Made by a program: the position numbers and the translations under genes. Below, piece after piece: positions 46,618 through 58,803 of a stretch of 64,000 nt of DNA. The first letter of the stretch is position 1, and each line of letters opens with the position of its first letter. This DNA is from Maniola hyperantus (Eukaryota > Arthropoda > Insecta > Lepidoptera > Nymphalidae), in NCBI RefSeq assembly GCF_902806685.2, contig NC_048552.1, positions 9,203,662 through 9,267,661 on the forward strand, read 5' to 3'. The notes under the pieces were generated by a model that ran no database searches, was not told where the DNA came from, and saw only the letters and a program-made list of their open reading frames with translations.

Positions 46618-47694
46618 AGCTACATTTATTTTACAGCTACATTTTTATAGTATACGTTTTAGGTACATAACATTAGTAATTGGAACAGTAAGATTAATAG
46701 TGCTGGTCACATCACCACACACTTTTATACGCAAAATAATATATTATTATACCACCACTTTGACACTATTATTGATCTACAGTGTTGTCATCACTTTATA
46801 AGCTAAAAACAAATTATTTACTTACTCACTTACCTACTTAAATTAGGCTTCTAACACCAATGATTTTTACACCACAGTTTACATCTATTATTCTACATAT
46901 ACCTGCCTACTATGTATTGTTGAATTTTTTTTTGTTAAGTGATTACCGCCGCCCATGAACATTTGCAGTACCAGAGGAACCACCAATGAGTTGCCAGCCT
47001 TTCAGGAATTTGTTGGTCCGCCCCTTGAATAACCCCACCCACCACCACCAAAAATAAGTTGTAACGGGAGTTTTATCAGGTTAGGGTCAATGGGTTACGT
47101 GACCTGAGAAATATACGGTCGACGGCGGCGCGGCGGCGTCGCGTCGCGTCCCTTCAACGGCACACGCGATTCGCGTTTTTTAGCTCTACCGATTTTGGTT
47201 TTGCTATGTTTTCGCTTGGGGTGCTGTCGGTAGGTATACCTACGGACGAATTCAAATCTATAAATTTTAGCAATAATAAAAAATCTATTGAAGTTCGATG
47301 TTCTATCATCGTCGGCGAGTTTTCAAAGTCGTACTAATGAGCTCTTTTCCGTTGAATATAATATAGTTTTACCAGCTGATATTTTTCCACCATTAACCAG
47401 TTTAACAAGCTTTACTCGCGCGACTGGAGAAAGGGATCGCCCTTAGAAACTCTAACCGATTGTTAGGGCGGAAGATAAATAAATGATACGCAATTTATGT
47501 TTTTGTTGATCATTTGTAAAAAAGAAGGATGGATTTCTGTTTATTATGTTTTGTGTTTGTATTATTATATGTACCAATATAACATAATATGCCTAATTTC
47601 TTTAATTTTTAATGTAAAAAGTCTGAAGCTTCATTTACGCCAGGAAAACATAGTGCGATAGGTATGTCGGCATGCCACAGGGCCGCATGGTGTA
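46618..47694. other. No gene seen except a CpG patch
   Basis: See 47120-47175. A C-rich run (CCACCCACCACCACC) at about 47035-47050 precedes it. Confidence 0.45.
47120..47175. other. CpG-dense patch
   Basis: GGTCGACGGCGGCGCGGCGG, CGTCGCGTCGCGTCCC: a ~55-bp GC/CpG block in strongly AT-rich surroundings, not part of any repeat I recognise. It could be a promoter or 5' UTR of an unseen gene, or a repeat remnant. Confidence 0.4.
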
Positions 47695-47895
47695 ATAATT
47701 TGAAATATAGTGAGAATCGTCGACAACATCATGAACATCATTATGATCAACCCATCGCTGGCTCACTGCTGAGAACATGTCTTTCTCAGGATGAACAGGG
47801 CTGGCCATAGTCGACAAACCTTTGAGAACATTGGAGAACTCTCGGGCATGCAAGTTTCCTCACGATATTTCCTTTTACAGTTACAACACACATAA
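47695..47895 (-). mobile_element. SINE 3' portion, antisense
   Basis: The minus strand matches the SINE body from the AACATCGTGAGGAAAC block to its ATGATG end. The tRNA head is lost. Confidence 0.75.
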
Positions 47896-49390
47896 CTCTG
47901 AAAGTTAGGGTTTCGGTACAAAAAATATATAAGATGTCATACAAAAGCGTACAAATACAATACTTGTATTGTCTAAAAAAATATTTAACAAAGCATCAAG
48001 ACAAAAATCTTTTTCAGAAATGGAATACATTTAGAAACTGGATTCACGAGGGATGCATACCTAGATATGACTACAAAATTATGGAGGAAAACAAAGGAAG
48101 TCACTTTAACATTTTTAAAAGAATAAGATGCATTCAGCTAGATATTAAAGAAAGAATCTAGAATAACAACACTTTATTGTTGCCAGGGACTAGAAAATGT
48201 TTTATAATAAAAATCTATTTAAACTAGCCTCCGTTGGGAATGTGGCTAGCATTTTATTATATTTTAATCTATTATTAAACTCGGTGTTCCCTGTGAAGAA
48301 GATTATATTAATAATAATTGTTAGCATTCATGTATTCGGGTGGAAAATGAAAAGTCTCATAATTTTCTAATTGTATAAAAACTCTCTGTACTCTAAAAGC
48401 GTATAGCGTTTTTTTACATTAACCCTATGGTAATTTAGGAAAGGAATGCAATAACGCGTAGAATGAAGGTTTGCTTATATTATATGCTCATCCTCCCTTT
48501 GTCGCCCGCTCAGTTAGATAAAACTCTACACATATAATATTATATATGGATATGGAAGTTCCTCGTTGTTTATATTGCTCTATGTTGGGCTTAACATTGG
48601 ATTTAATATTGCAATAAATATTTTTGTACTCGTTAGATTATAATTTTATGAATTCAACTAATCGAGTTGTCTTGGCATCTCTTTGCTTAGGTCATTATTA
48701 AAAGGTTTATAAACCACTAAAAATGAAAGTAGGTACGGTACATAACTGCTTAAATCATAAACTATACTTTCGTTAATATTTGTAGTGTTTTTATGAAATA
48801 CAGTCGAAATACGGAGTAATTATTTGAGTAGGTAATTGAGATCAACATTATTCAATCGGGGATCAAGTATTAAAATATCTGTATTCATTTATATGATAAC
48901 TATTATTATTTAAATTTTAATAGCACAATTAATAAAAATTTCATCTCATCAATACGCGGTTGATTTATTTGCCATTAATTGGTATAAAATTGGAATGCTG
49001 TCGGAAATGATTATTTATTAAAATGATTAATTATTTTGAACGTATTGCAGTTAATACACTGATTGAATTGATGTTAAATTTTTAATCGCACATAATAGTA
49101 GTTATTTCTTTAATGTATTTTACTCGTATTGCAATGCATGCTAAACTGTCGATGTGGTAGTGGGTACCTATTAACACAATTTTTGAGTAAATGAAAAGTT
49201 TATTTTATAAGGACCTATCCATATAGGGCCAACAAACAGACAACGTTACCTACGAAAATTGACCCAGAAGCAAAAGGATTTTTAATTAAACTACTTACTA
49301 ACAATAACCTAATACAGAGTAAATACCATAAAAATGGATTACCAGATAATGCTATTGGGATGCAATAGTACTACAATACTTATCTCACTA
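47896..49390. other. No recognised gene; one 75-codon plus frame
   Basis: The frame 47934-48161 starts at ATG and reads WNTFRNWIHEGCIPRYDYK in its middle, with a K/I/Y-rich composition. I do not recognise it. It could be a decayed mobile-element ORF or chance. Confidence 0.35.
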
Positions 49391-49452
49391 CCTGCCTAGG
49401 TTAAGAGTCAGAATGGGGTTTGTGAACCCCATTTTGACTCTGCCTAGGCAGG
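49391..49452. repeat. Inverted repeat, ~28-bp arms
   Basis: CCTGCCTAGG-TTA-AGAGTCAGAATGGGGTT (49391-49420) pairs with 49425-49452 around TGTG, with one mismatch and a two-base bulge. It sits at the edge of the Jockey-like remnant. Confidence 0.85.
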
Positions 49453-50245
49453 TTTCTATTGGCTCTACACTCCCGAACTGCGCGAGAAATGCATGCATGT
49501 CCTTTGTAGAGAGCATCACCCCCGTACCGTATCCGCATAGCAATGGATGTTGTTGTCATGCAACATGTCATTGATATGCAGGACGAACAGCATGGGCGAT
49601 AACACCAAGCCCTGTGGGACGCCAACATTGATGGGCTTGAGTTTCGTCGACAGCGCCTTTAAGGAAGCTGGCGACCCAATTACATAGCTTTACTGGTAGT
49701 CCGTAGGATGGTTGTCTCGATAGAAGTGCCCCATGAAGCCCTATCAAAGGCTTTTGTAATATCAAGACTGACTCCCAGGGCCTCTACCTTGCTGTCAATG
49801 GCTTCCGCCCAGCGGTGCGTGAGTTATATAAGAAGAACACTAGCTGATCGGTCGTGGCGAAAATCGTATTGACCATCAGTGATCAGCTGATGCTCCTTGA
49901 GATATCCCAGCAGCTGGGTGTTCAATAACTTGCTCCATGACTTTGAACAGTAGGGAGGTATTTGCGATAGGTCTAGGCGAATAGGGTGCACAAGGGCAGT
50001 CTTCACGCGTTAAGACCGGTGTCAGCTCAGGAGCACATATTTTGAGCACAACTGCAGGAATACCGTCCGGTCCACTCGCTTTGTTGACGTCGAGAGAGAA
50101 AGAAGTGCCTTACGCACAGCCATTTGGATGAAGCGTTTGTCACACAGTGAGCTTTGACACGGTGGGATGGTGGACGGTGTCTTCAAAATCAAGCGCAACT
50201 GACGCAGTGTCGTTTTCTTGCACCTCAGTGCAATATCGCGTCAGT
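49453..50245 (-). pseudogene. Degraded Jockey-like reverse transcriptase, antisense
   Basis: Minus strand, across shifting frames: SWSKLLNTQLLGYLKEHQLI and GQYDFRHDRSA (49824-50006), LLSRQPSYGLPVKLCNWVAS with FLKG (49568-49765), LHINDML and HCYAD near 49520-49580. The order matches the RT palm of Jockey-group LINEs. The catalytic YADD is damaged (YAD then T) and there are several frameshifts and at least one deletion. It abuts an inverted repeat at 49391-49452. Confidence 0.75.
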
Positions 50246-51019
50246 GTCAACGGTTTTATAATAATAAAATGAGTTGCTATGAATTTTAATTAAAAAAATA
50301 ACTAACACGATCGCTTGAGACAAGGAACTTTTTTCTGACTATAATATGACTAATACATAATTGACATATTTTATCATTGTTAAAAAAATATGGTTTGTTT
50401 TAAGTTTTGATTAGACTGAATATAAATAGAATGAAAATCCTAAATCCACTTTGAAGCCTCTACAGCTACACGGTTATAAATTCAAAGCTGGAAAGTTTAC
50501 CACCCATGAATTTCTTATTATGAGCTATAAAATACCTTTTGATTTGAGAATACACGGCGGTGCATAGGTTATTGCGTTGTTTGCAGTATAAGAAATCCTA
50601 GCTCCTGCATATTATTATAGCCTTGGCTTCTTAAAGTAGTACAAGATTAATGAACAACTTTTTTATTAAAATAAAAATTATTTATGAGGTATATACACGC
50701 CTTTTATATTAACCATGTACTTAATAGATAATTAACGGTTCAAATATTTATACAAAATACTTACCTTTCATTTGAAACCAACTTGATACAATCTCATTTT
50801 GTTCTTGACCTCTATTTGTTCGTTATGCCCACTCATCAATAGTTATGTATGTCAGCCATATTGGTATAGTCATAATATCATATGGCCTATGAAAATTATG
50901 CAGAATCCTAAGATAAAGCTGATGATTCTCATTAATCAAAGTTTAGTAACTACTTTGGCAATTATATGGGAACCCAAGTTTCGACAAACATAATTAAATG
51001 CAAAACTGTATACTTACAC
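50246..51019. other. No gene seen
   Basis: AT-rich, nothing recognised. Confidence 0.5.
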
Positions 51020-51245
51020 CGATATACGTCCAGTTGACAAATAGGCCTCTTGTAGGGGCTTCCTCATGCGGCAGTTTTGCGGCGCCTGAATCCATCAGCT
51101 CCCTGCAACTCGTTTAATTTCGTCTGCCCATCTGCTTCTCAGTAGGTCCCATGTAGTGGTACGAAGTCGCCATTCCAGTACGGTCTTCAGACCCCAACGT
51201 CTATCGTTTCTTCGAACTATATGCCCCGCCTAATTGCCCGTAGTC
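51020..51245 (-). pseudogene. RTE-like LINE 3' end remnant, antisense
   Basis: Plus strand GACAAATAGGCCTCTTGTAG, GCGGCGCCTGAATCC, CGCCATTCCAGTACGG and CCCCAACGTCTATCG correspond to 39340-39545. Diverged, no useful frame. Confidence 0.72.
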
Positions 51246-51557
51246 GGGTGGTAAAAATATGGACGGAAATATGAATTTAAATGTGTTAATCGCGTGTATC
51301 TGTCTATAGGTTGTTTAGGTGAGGCCCTTCTACGTCAGCGTCCTTTCCCCTTGAATACTGCGCATTCATCGTGGCGAAACTATTTTTCTCAATATTTCGC
51401 GCGCATTACCTATCATGCAAAGTTGAGAAAAATGAAGTCTCCAATTTTTTCTTGTATCTAAATATTATAAATGTTAAGGTGTGTCTGTCTGTCTGTTTCC
51501 TTAACATGGCGCATCTAACTGTTTTGGATGAAACTTGGTATATAATGCGTATAAAAT

Positions 51558-51733
51558 GAGTTATCACGCGCCACTTTAACGTTGTGTGTCAACTGTCATG
51601 TCAAAAGGACGATTTTAGTCCTTATTTTAAAGATGAACCATGAACCCAAAGAATTTGGAAGTACTATTCCTAGGTCGATGGATGAACCATACTTTTGACA
51701 TGACAGTTGAAACATAAAGTGAGTGGCACTCTC
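51558..51733. mobile_element. MITE family 3, copy 2
   Basis: ~45-bp imperfect terminal inverted repeats including CAACTGTCATGTCAAAAG and its inverse. The ACGCGCCACTTTAAC start is shared with 38862-39000, and a weaker relative lies at 30262-30310. Confidence 0.65.
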
Positions 51734-51825
51734 CATGCACAAAATAGCGTTGCAAAAAGTTGCAATGTGATTGTAGGACAAGCCAACAAACCAACAAACA
51801 AACACTTTCGCATTTATAACATAGG

Positions 51826-51954
51826 TATAGTCGACGCATTTTAAACTGAGTCGTCGAGTTATCTGTCTGTTTCGCTCGCACTTTCCTACGACCTGTAAGT
51901 GCGAGCGAAAAAGACAGATAACTCGACAACTCAGTTTAAAATGCGTCGACTATA
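51826..51954. mobile_element. Fold-back MITE, 58-bp arms
   Basis: Arms 51826-51883 and 51897-51954 pair with two mismatches around a 13-bp loop. Both ends read TATAGTCGACGCATTTTAAA in mirror image. Confidence 0.85.
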
Positions 51955-52178
51955 GTGATGTTTAAAAAAGTAAATAGAACGTTATAAAGTTCATGAAACT
52001 CAATGCCGTCTATATCGAAATCAATACCAACGATACGTCTTGATCCTTACAACAATACAAAGTAAACGAAACCCTGCAGTTTGACGTCAGAATTGGGTCA
52101 AACAGAAATCCTTTTGCGTCGTTTGAATTGTCAGTGATTTATTCCCATTATTCTTTTAAAGAAAAGATTGGTTTATTT

Positions 52179-52317
52179 TAGGGTTCCGTACCTCAAAATG
52201 AAAAAGGAACGCTTATAGGCGCACTTTATTGTCTGTCTGCCTGTCTGTCTATCTGTCTGTCACGTAAAGGGAAAAATCCGAAAACCGTGAATTTGTGGTT
52301 ACATCACAAAAACATTA
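52179..52317 (-). repeat. Type C repeat 3' fragment, antisense
   Basis: Plus strand opens AGGGTTCCGTACCTC, with tetranucleotide CTGT repeats, up to GAATTTGTGGTTACATCAC. The head is absent. Confidence 0.7.
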
Positions 52318-52377
52318 CAAAAAACATTATATACCAGCAAGTAGATATGGTATAAAGATCTTTACAGATGCTTTTAA

Positions 52378-52550
52378 AATCCTCATTTACCAAACCGATA
52401 AAAAGGAAACACGTAAAACACGGTATTGAAAATGTAGTTACAAGTACCTACGTTACATTTACACAACCAATATATTTTAGGTTAGGACTGGCCCTTTCAG
52501 ATATATTGAAGAAACCCCTGATTTACCGAACCGATAAAAAGAAATCATTA
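52378..52550 (+). repeat. Two ~35-bp direct repeat units
   Basis: ATTTACCAAACCGATAAAAA (52385) and ATTTACCGAACCGATAAAAA (52521) with similar flanks, ~136 bases apart. Origin unknown. Confidence 0.55.
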
Positions 52551-53919
52551 ACCTACATTTTATACATGTTTTTATACGTTTGAACGATGTCCTTCGCCGT
52601 TTTCACATAACAAAGTAATCTTCTAAGATGCTGTAAAATCGGGATGAAAACAAAAGTGTATCATAAAAAAACCTAATTCAATTTCCCTTCTTCACGATTA
52701 CTGAAACTTAAAATGGCTCTGCATTTCGAACAGGAGGTTTTGTAACTTAATTTTACGTTCGCTTGAGTAAACTTGCATAATGCAGTCTTGTAGTAAGTAG
52801 TTGTGTTCTGAATGAAAGGAACAAATTGAAGTTCACCTTATGCTTTCTCTACACTACTTGTGCGTAGTTTTCTGCAATAAACATAGCCTTACAAATACAC
52901 CAACGTTTTGCTTCATAACCACGCCCACTTTGGGTCGAGGATAGAACAGTAGCGAACTCTGTGTAATTCTAACTTTACAGGAAATTCAAACTCAGCTGCT
53001 AAAATGAAACCTGATCTGCACTCAGTGCATGTTGCCAATTACCGAAGGAAGTTTTAATAGCATTGGAGACTGCTAATAATTATAGATCGCTGTGCCTTCA
53101 AATCGATTTATTATAATAGCCTTACTTATCTTAGCTCCGCGAAACTGGTACAGTCAGCTGGATTATGAAATGAAGGGATATTTTTAATGGATTTCACACT
53201 CTACCTTCGCTACTCATCAAATCATATCCCTGGTGGAAAAGCAGTCTCAATTTTTAGAGATACATAACTACAATATAACTTTTTTCTTGGAAACTAGGTC
53301 TGCGTGGATATTAAACTTGTTGCAATTTCTCAAAATACGTTTTAGTGGAAGTCTGGTCTGTGATGGAAGTGGAAGGAAATCAGAAATCAGAAGTCAATGA
53401 AAACGAAAAAATATTTATTTAACAACACAGTTTTGTCACATTTAAACATTTTCTGATTGTACCCACCCTAGGTAGTCCCGTGTCGTGGGTCTGGAAATTG
53501 ACGCTCGGTTTACTAGACTAAGTTCACTAAACTAAGGTATCTAAAATATGTTAAGGTACAAATTTTTTAGGTATTTTTTTGTTGCATGTATTATTATTAT
53601 TACAAGTATAGCAATAACAAAGTGCCCTTATATTAGATGCAGGAAAAGTTTTTCCGTTGCGTCGTAACTCAAGGAAGCGAGCCATGGTGCTATTTTTGTT
53701 TTTGCTTGTTTAGCGTACATGTATGTATAACAGCTAACATTCTAGAAAATTGGCATCATTATAATATAGCAGGTAAATTTAGAATAGTTTTGGCTAGCGG
53801 TCATTGGTTTTATAGGGTCCGTACACTTCACATGCCTTAGGCATGAACCTACCAATCAGTTTGATAACACGTTCATGCAATGAGCGGGTAAAGCTCGTCC
53901 TTACTGTGTATCATAAAGT
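52551..53919. other. No gene seen
   Basis: AT-rich, nothing recognised. Confidence 0.5.
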
Positions 53920-54318
53920 AATTGGGTATTTGACTCAATTTTTTATTAATTTCTTCTTCTTATTTGCTTTGTGGCTTTCTTTTATTACTTTATTATAAAC
54001 TAGAATAAAAATAATGACGTTAACTAAAAAAACTAATTAAATCGATCAAAGAACAAAAAAAGTTACAGGCATTTAAATATTTCTGATTAGACAGAGATAG
54101 CGATACAGCAGTTTGACTTACTGCCACACTAGCTTCGTGCGGTTTCATACAAATTTTCGTTTTGCGAGAAAGGGATAGAAGACTTAAAATTAAAATGCCT
54201 GTAACTTTGTAAATCTTTGTTGGATTTAAAAAAAAATTCTATTACGTCATTATTTTTATCCTAGTTTATAATACAAGTAATAATATTATTAAATTCAAAA
54301 GTAGGCAAATACCCAATT
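53920..54318. mobile_element. MITE-like element with nested inverted repeats
   Basis: Outer TIR AATTGGGTATTTG (53920-53932 and 54306-54318). Inner IR ~30 bp around AAAATAATGACGT (53990-54022 and 54241-54275). A third pair is TTACAGGCATTT / AAATGCCTGTAA. Non-coding. No clear target duplication. Confidence 0.68.
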
Positions 54319-54494
54319 GAACAATGAACATTGATCTTTTGTATTCAGATTACTACTAAGTCTTCACTTAAATATGTTGACGTAACTGTGCGAATTATTT
54401 TGCTATGTTGTTAAACTTGTTCATCGAGTGTGTGTAGTCCGAGTAGGAGATTACCTAATTTTTAATTTGATTTAATTTTTTAATTATTATTATT

Positions 54495-54822
54495 CAGAGG
54501 CGGATTACTTAAATGTCGAGAACGCCTTAGTCAAGCGCCTCATAGGCGCCCCTCTAACAGCCATATTAAAACAATTACTAACTTATATTTTGACAAGAAC
54601 GAAGAATCGACTCATTGCTTAGCTGGTTGTTGGTGATTATACTATTTATGTAAACGATGTGAAGAAGAGCTATATTAAGAAGAGACAGTTTCAGTCACTC
54701 CAAGATAATATTAGTAGGGATAATTGGTTAGGCCAGGTAATGGAGCTCTACATGATCGCGCGCGCCCCTTCGTAACGTCGCGCCGCACAAGACTAGTTTG
54801 CCATAGGGATAATCTGCCTCTG
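54495..54822. mobile_element. MITE-like element, CAGAGGCGGAT ends
   Basis: CAGAGGCGGATTA at 54495-54507 mirrors TAATCTGCCTCTG at 54810-54822 with one mismatch. 328 bp, with a GC-rich patch at 54755-54790. No transposase frame and no clear target duplication. Confidence 0.6.
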
Positions 54823-55305
54823 ATATTACTAGTTTAAATCAAACATATTCTCCTTGCATGCCGACGAATCTTCGGTTAAATACTTCTATCTTACAGACAA
54901 ACAATGTAACAGCTATAAGAGCAATTTTGACCTATTTGAGTGCACCAAGGGATAACATAGAAGGTTATTTCTTAGTAGATATAATAGAATTTGTTACAAA
55001 GTGGCTTAGCTATAACACTAATCAGCTTATCCAGTCACCTTCAATTTCTAAACCGATCAAGAAAACTAGTTATTAACACTCGTAGGTACACATAAATAAT
55101 ATCGTTCAATAAAAAACATTCTGACGAATTGAGACCTCCTCCTTTTTTGAGGTCGGTTAGTAAAAATAATTTTAACAGAACCTATTAACAGAAGTAGATG
55201 AATATAATATGTATTTTACAAAGTACAGCTACCAATCTTTCTTCGAGTCATTTTCCTCATTCCTGAGAATACATCCAAATAATTAAATAACAATGAGGGT
55301 TTCTT
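54823..55305. other. No gene seen; repeat-end remnant
   Basis: TTGAGACCTCCTCCTTTTTT and GAGGTCGGTTAG at 55128-55160 is a word I recall as a frequent lepidopteran repeat end. Confidence 0.45.
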
Positions 55306-55620
55306 AAGAGCCATGATAGCCTAATAGCTAAGACGTCCGTCTCCTATTCGGGGGTTGGGGGTTCGATCCCGGGCTGTATTTCAAAATTTTCGGAGTTTCA
55401 TCCGTTTTAAGCAATTAAATACCTGTCACTTGATTTAACGGTGAACGAAAACATCGTAAGGTAACCTCTGCATGTCTGAAAGTTCTCCATATGTTTTCAA
55501 GGTGTGTGAAGTCTGCTAGGCCGCACTTGGCCAGCGCGGCAGACTACGGCCTGAGCCCTTCTCATTTTGAGCGAAGATCTGTGTTCAGTAGTGGGTTGGC
55601 GATGGGTTAATCATAGTGAT
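55306..55620 (+). mobile_element. Diverged second copy of the tRNA-headed SINE
   Basis: Same layout as 4464-4771, with B box ggttcgatccc at 55360-55370, the GTGAA/CATCG block, the GGCCAGCGCGGCAGACTACGG block, and a TTAATCATAGTGATG end. Many substitutions show it is older. No clear target duplication found. Confidence 0.82.
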
Positions 55621-56204
55621 GTAGCGATCATCTTATTGAGATAGAACTACACTTATAATTATATTAAAATTAAAAAATATTTACTATACGTACCTAATAA
55701 AAAAGTAGAAAAAATGCCACCTTTCTCAAAGAGAGAAGATTTGAACTCACTATATCTAGTTTGAACCACACTTCTCTAGGGTAGGTTGGCAGGTTACAAA
55801 TACCCCAGATTTCTCCCGAGACATGCTGTTTTCCTACTATGTTTGCCTTTACGGATAGGACGTGTGAGGAATAATACCTATAAGCTTTTTTAAAAGATTC
55901 ATTGATAGATTGCTACAACCATTATGTCTTCAATCTTCAGCAGTAGCAGTGCGTTGTCTATCAATGCAACGCAACAATTTTTAAGTCTTCTTTTTCTCTT
56001 TTCATGAGCCCCTTTCTGCATTTAGACGTTGCGTTATGTTTAGTGTTTATTTTTGGTGATCTTTATTTCTTCCGTATGTTTCTGTTCTTTGTACCTACTG
56101 TGTTTGCATTATGGTCCCCAATTATAAGTTTCAAACTTCACCGAAGTTTAGCGTTCCGGTACGATACCGCAAAGAAACTGATCAGGACTAAGCGTTTAAT
56201 GAAA
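55621..56204. other. No gene seen
   Basis: Nothing recognised. Confidence 0.45.
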
Positions 56205-56310
56205 CTACCATACCCTGTACAAGTTAACCTGTTCCCATCTCAAACTGCATCATCACTTACCACCAGGTGAGATCGCAGTCAAGAGCTAACTTGCATCGGA
56301 ATAAACTAAA
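56205..56310 (+). mobile_element. LINE/SINE 3' end fragment
   Basis: CATCATCACTTACCACCAGG, GAGATCGCAGTCAAGAGC and AACTTGCATCGGAATAAA form a 3' end I recall as abundant in Lepidoptera. The upstream frame (56004-56270) is probably not functional. Confidence 0.55.
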
Positions 56311-56334
56311 CATAGTAAAAATACTTATTTAGGT

Positions 56335-56537
56335 ACTAGCTTCTGCTCGTGACTTCGTCCGCGAGGACAACACAAATTTTAAACCCTTATTTTATCCCCT
56401 TAGGGGTTGAGTTTTCTAAAATCTTTTCTTAGCAGATGTCTACGTCATAATAGCTATCTGCATGCCAAATTTCAGCTCGATCCATCCACTAGTTTGAGCT
56501 GTGCGTTGCAGCTTTTCCTTTTATACTTATAAATAAG
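56335..56537 (+). repeat. Type A dispersed repeat
   Basis: Head CTAGCTTCTGCTCGTGACTTC; the CAGTCAGT run is lost (GTGCGTTGCAGCTTTTCC), otherwise intact. Confidence 0.8.
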
Positions 56538-57472
56538 ATTTTTATTTTTACACAAGACTCGTGTGAGATGCGACTTATCGTCGAATTACTAACCGAGCTC
56601 ACTCCAGAAGCCTATCAAGGCATTCAGATTGCCAAAGCCTTCAAGGTATAAGAGATTAAAGATTTGAAAATGGTCATTATTTAAAAAAAACTGACGTTTT
56701 GTTTGAAATAACAGCGATAGATTTTACAACGGCTAAGTTGGTGATACATAGGCAAGAGAATTCTCCCAGGAAACCATGAACTTTGTTAATTATGCTTCCT
56801 CGTTACTCTTCAGAGTTTCGCTATACTGTAGCGGGGAGTGAATGGCAAACGATGAATCTTTTGAACTTTGCCCCACTTTATCCTCGCGCCTCTGGAATTA
56901 TTTACACGTAATTAAGCAAAAATAATCTTATTTCGTAGCCTGAAAAGTTTTTAATATGGGCAATTTTGGGGGTACTTACCATTTGATTCTAAATTACACG
57001 CTAAAAGGTAGAAACTGAAGATGCAAAGATTTATCTATATTGCTATACCTACCTAGCTACTTTGATTATAGATAAAAATATTGTGCGACTTATTTTTTTG
57101 TGGTGTACATTTTACCTACAAGAGAAAAAGTCGCAAATCTTAGGGCACTTAGCCATTGTAGTTGATTCTCCTTTTGGTAAATTATTGAGCGGTTATTTAC
57201 GATTGTCGTTAAATACTTAATTCAAATAAGTAAATAAATAAAAATAAAAATGTATGTAGACTTTAGACGGATAGCAGAGGCCAAAAACATTTCACGAAGT
57301 TACATAAGAGATAAAGAAAAAGAACACGAAAAACACCCTTTGTCACAACGCCAAGCCCTGATACTGATACGCGACAGATCGTAAAAAGTTTTATTTTGGC
57401 GCTAATTTCTTTTACTTTATGTAATTGTGGTTATGGAACAGCGATAGTTTTCTTGTGGTTTTCTTAGTTATA
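56538..57472. other. No gene seen
   Basis: AT-rich, nothing recognised. Confidence 0.5.
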
Positions 57473-57603
57473 GTACGCGACAGGTCGAGATGGCAATCGG
57501 GGTATGAGGCGGGGTTTCCGCGCTAACCCGGTGCGGGATAGCGCGGGTGACGTGCGGGTGAGTGGGGCGTCTACACCGATTGCCATCTCGACCTTTCGCG
57601 TAC
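57473..57603. mobile_element. GC-rich MITE with 28-bp terminal inverted repeats
   Basis: TIRs 57473-57500 and 57576-57603 (GTACGCGACAGGTCGAGATG, one mismatch). The interior is strongly GC- and CpG-rich in an AT-rich setting. A TA at each edge may be the target duplication, as in mariner-type elements. Confidence 0.75.
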
Positions 57604-57834
57604 AATCATGAGGGTTTTGTTAGGTCTGTTACATCTTTATGTTATTCGATCTTTTAGGAAACTTTTGTGATTTCACAAAATCACACCTCGCTTTCATACC
57701 TTAACCTTTTCAGTGCTTTCAGCCAATGGAAATTTTGTTAAATTCTGGTGTGTAATTAGTATAGCTCAAAGAACCCATAGACGTTAGAGGCGCTGGAATG
57801 GCGACGTCCCAGTGGAAAACAACGGTCCCGGAAA

Positions 57835-58069
57835 GTCCCGGAACGGAACTCTATTACCATGTAAAGCCTCCGCTGTCCGTCCGTCTATCTGTCTGTCAGC
57901 GGGCTATACTCTCATGAACCGTAATAGGTAGAGAGTTAACCTATTTCTATTCTGTAAAAAAATAGCCGCCATCTAAAAAAAATTAAAAGTACAAACTCTA
58001 TTATCTACAAATATTGTGCGATGGTATAAAACTCCTCCTCGAGTCCGACTCGCGCTCGCCTGGTTTTTA
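57835..58069 (-). repeat. Diverged type C repeat, antisense
   Basis: Plus strand: GGAACGGAACTC..., the GTCCGTCCGTCTATCTGTC run, and an end GAGTCCGACTCGCGCTCGCC then TGGTTTTT, the type C head in reverse. Confidence 0.68.
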
Positions 58070-58751
58070 TTATTATTCTCTTTCTGTTTAACTGAATGAA
58101 CAATTTTGACATACCAATTTACTTTATACTGCCAATAAAATAAAAACATTTTTATACTTACAATAGTTACTATATTGCCATCTGCAGAGAGCATATAAAC
58201 CTAGAACAAACAAGCTGAGTCCGTAGCGTCTTCAAAATACAAATATTTGATCATACACAATAATTCAATTCTTTGTTCAAGAGGTGAACCATTGAAGCAG
58301 TCAATTGACAGAATATACTACCACTGTGTATTTTAAAATTGCAGACTTCTCCATTTTTACGAAAATTCTTATGAAGTGACTAGTTATTTTATTCCAACTA
58401 TCCGAGGGTTATAGGAGAATGATAGATCCTGACACACCAATTTACACACAATATAAACTAATGATAATCATCCTAGTATTAAATAACCACTTAAAATTAA
58501 AAATTGTGATTTTAAACTTGCGGATGTTTTTATTAGTTTCACTATTATGTATAGGTAAATTGCATATTACCTAGAATCATTATGTGACTTAATCTTAGAT
58601 TTAATGAAAAACCGCAAGTTCTAGAGGTGTTAAATCCTATGTTTAGTTATAGTGATGAAACAGCAAGAAAATGATGCATAAAGCACACGTGTAAACGACT
58701 TTTATATTGTAATAAAATGGGTTACGGTTCTATAGAAATTCTGTCATTGTC
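58070..58751. other. No gene seen
   Basis: AT-rich, nothing recognised. Confidence 0.5.
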
Positions 58752-58803
58752 CTTTACTAGCTTTACATATGTATAGAATATCTTTGTAACTATCAAAACC
58801 GGT
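58752..58803 (+). repeat. Type B2 repeat, left part, split by a LINE
   Basis: Diverged stretch ending AACTATCAAAACCGGT, which pairs with 59150-59165 across the insertion. Confidence 0.6.

Noticed and set aside
56004..56270. 88-codon frame with hydrophobic start
   Set aside because: Its end overlaps a common LINE/SINE 3' end, so it is most likely part of a decayed repeat.
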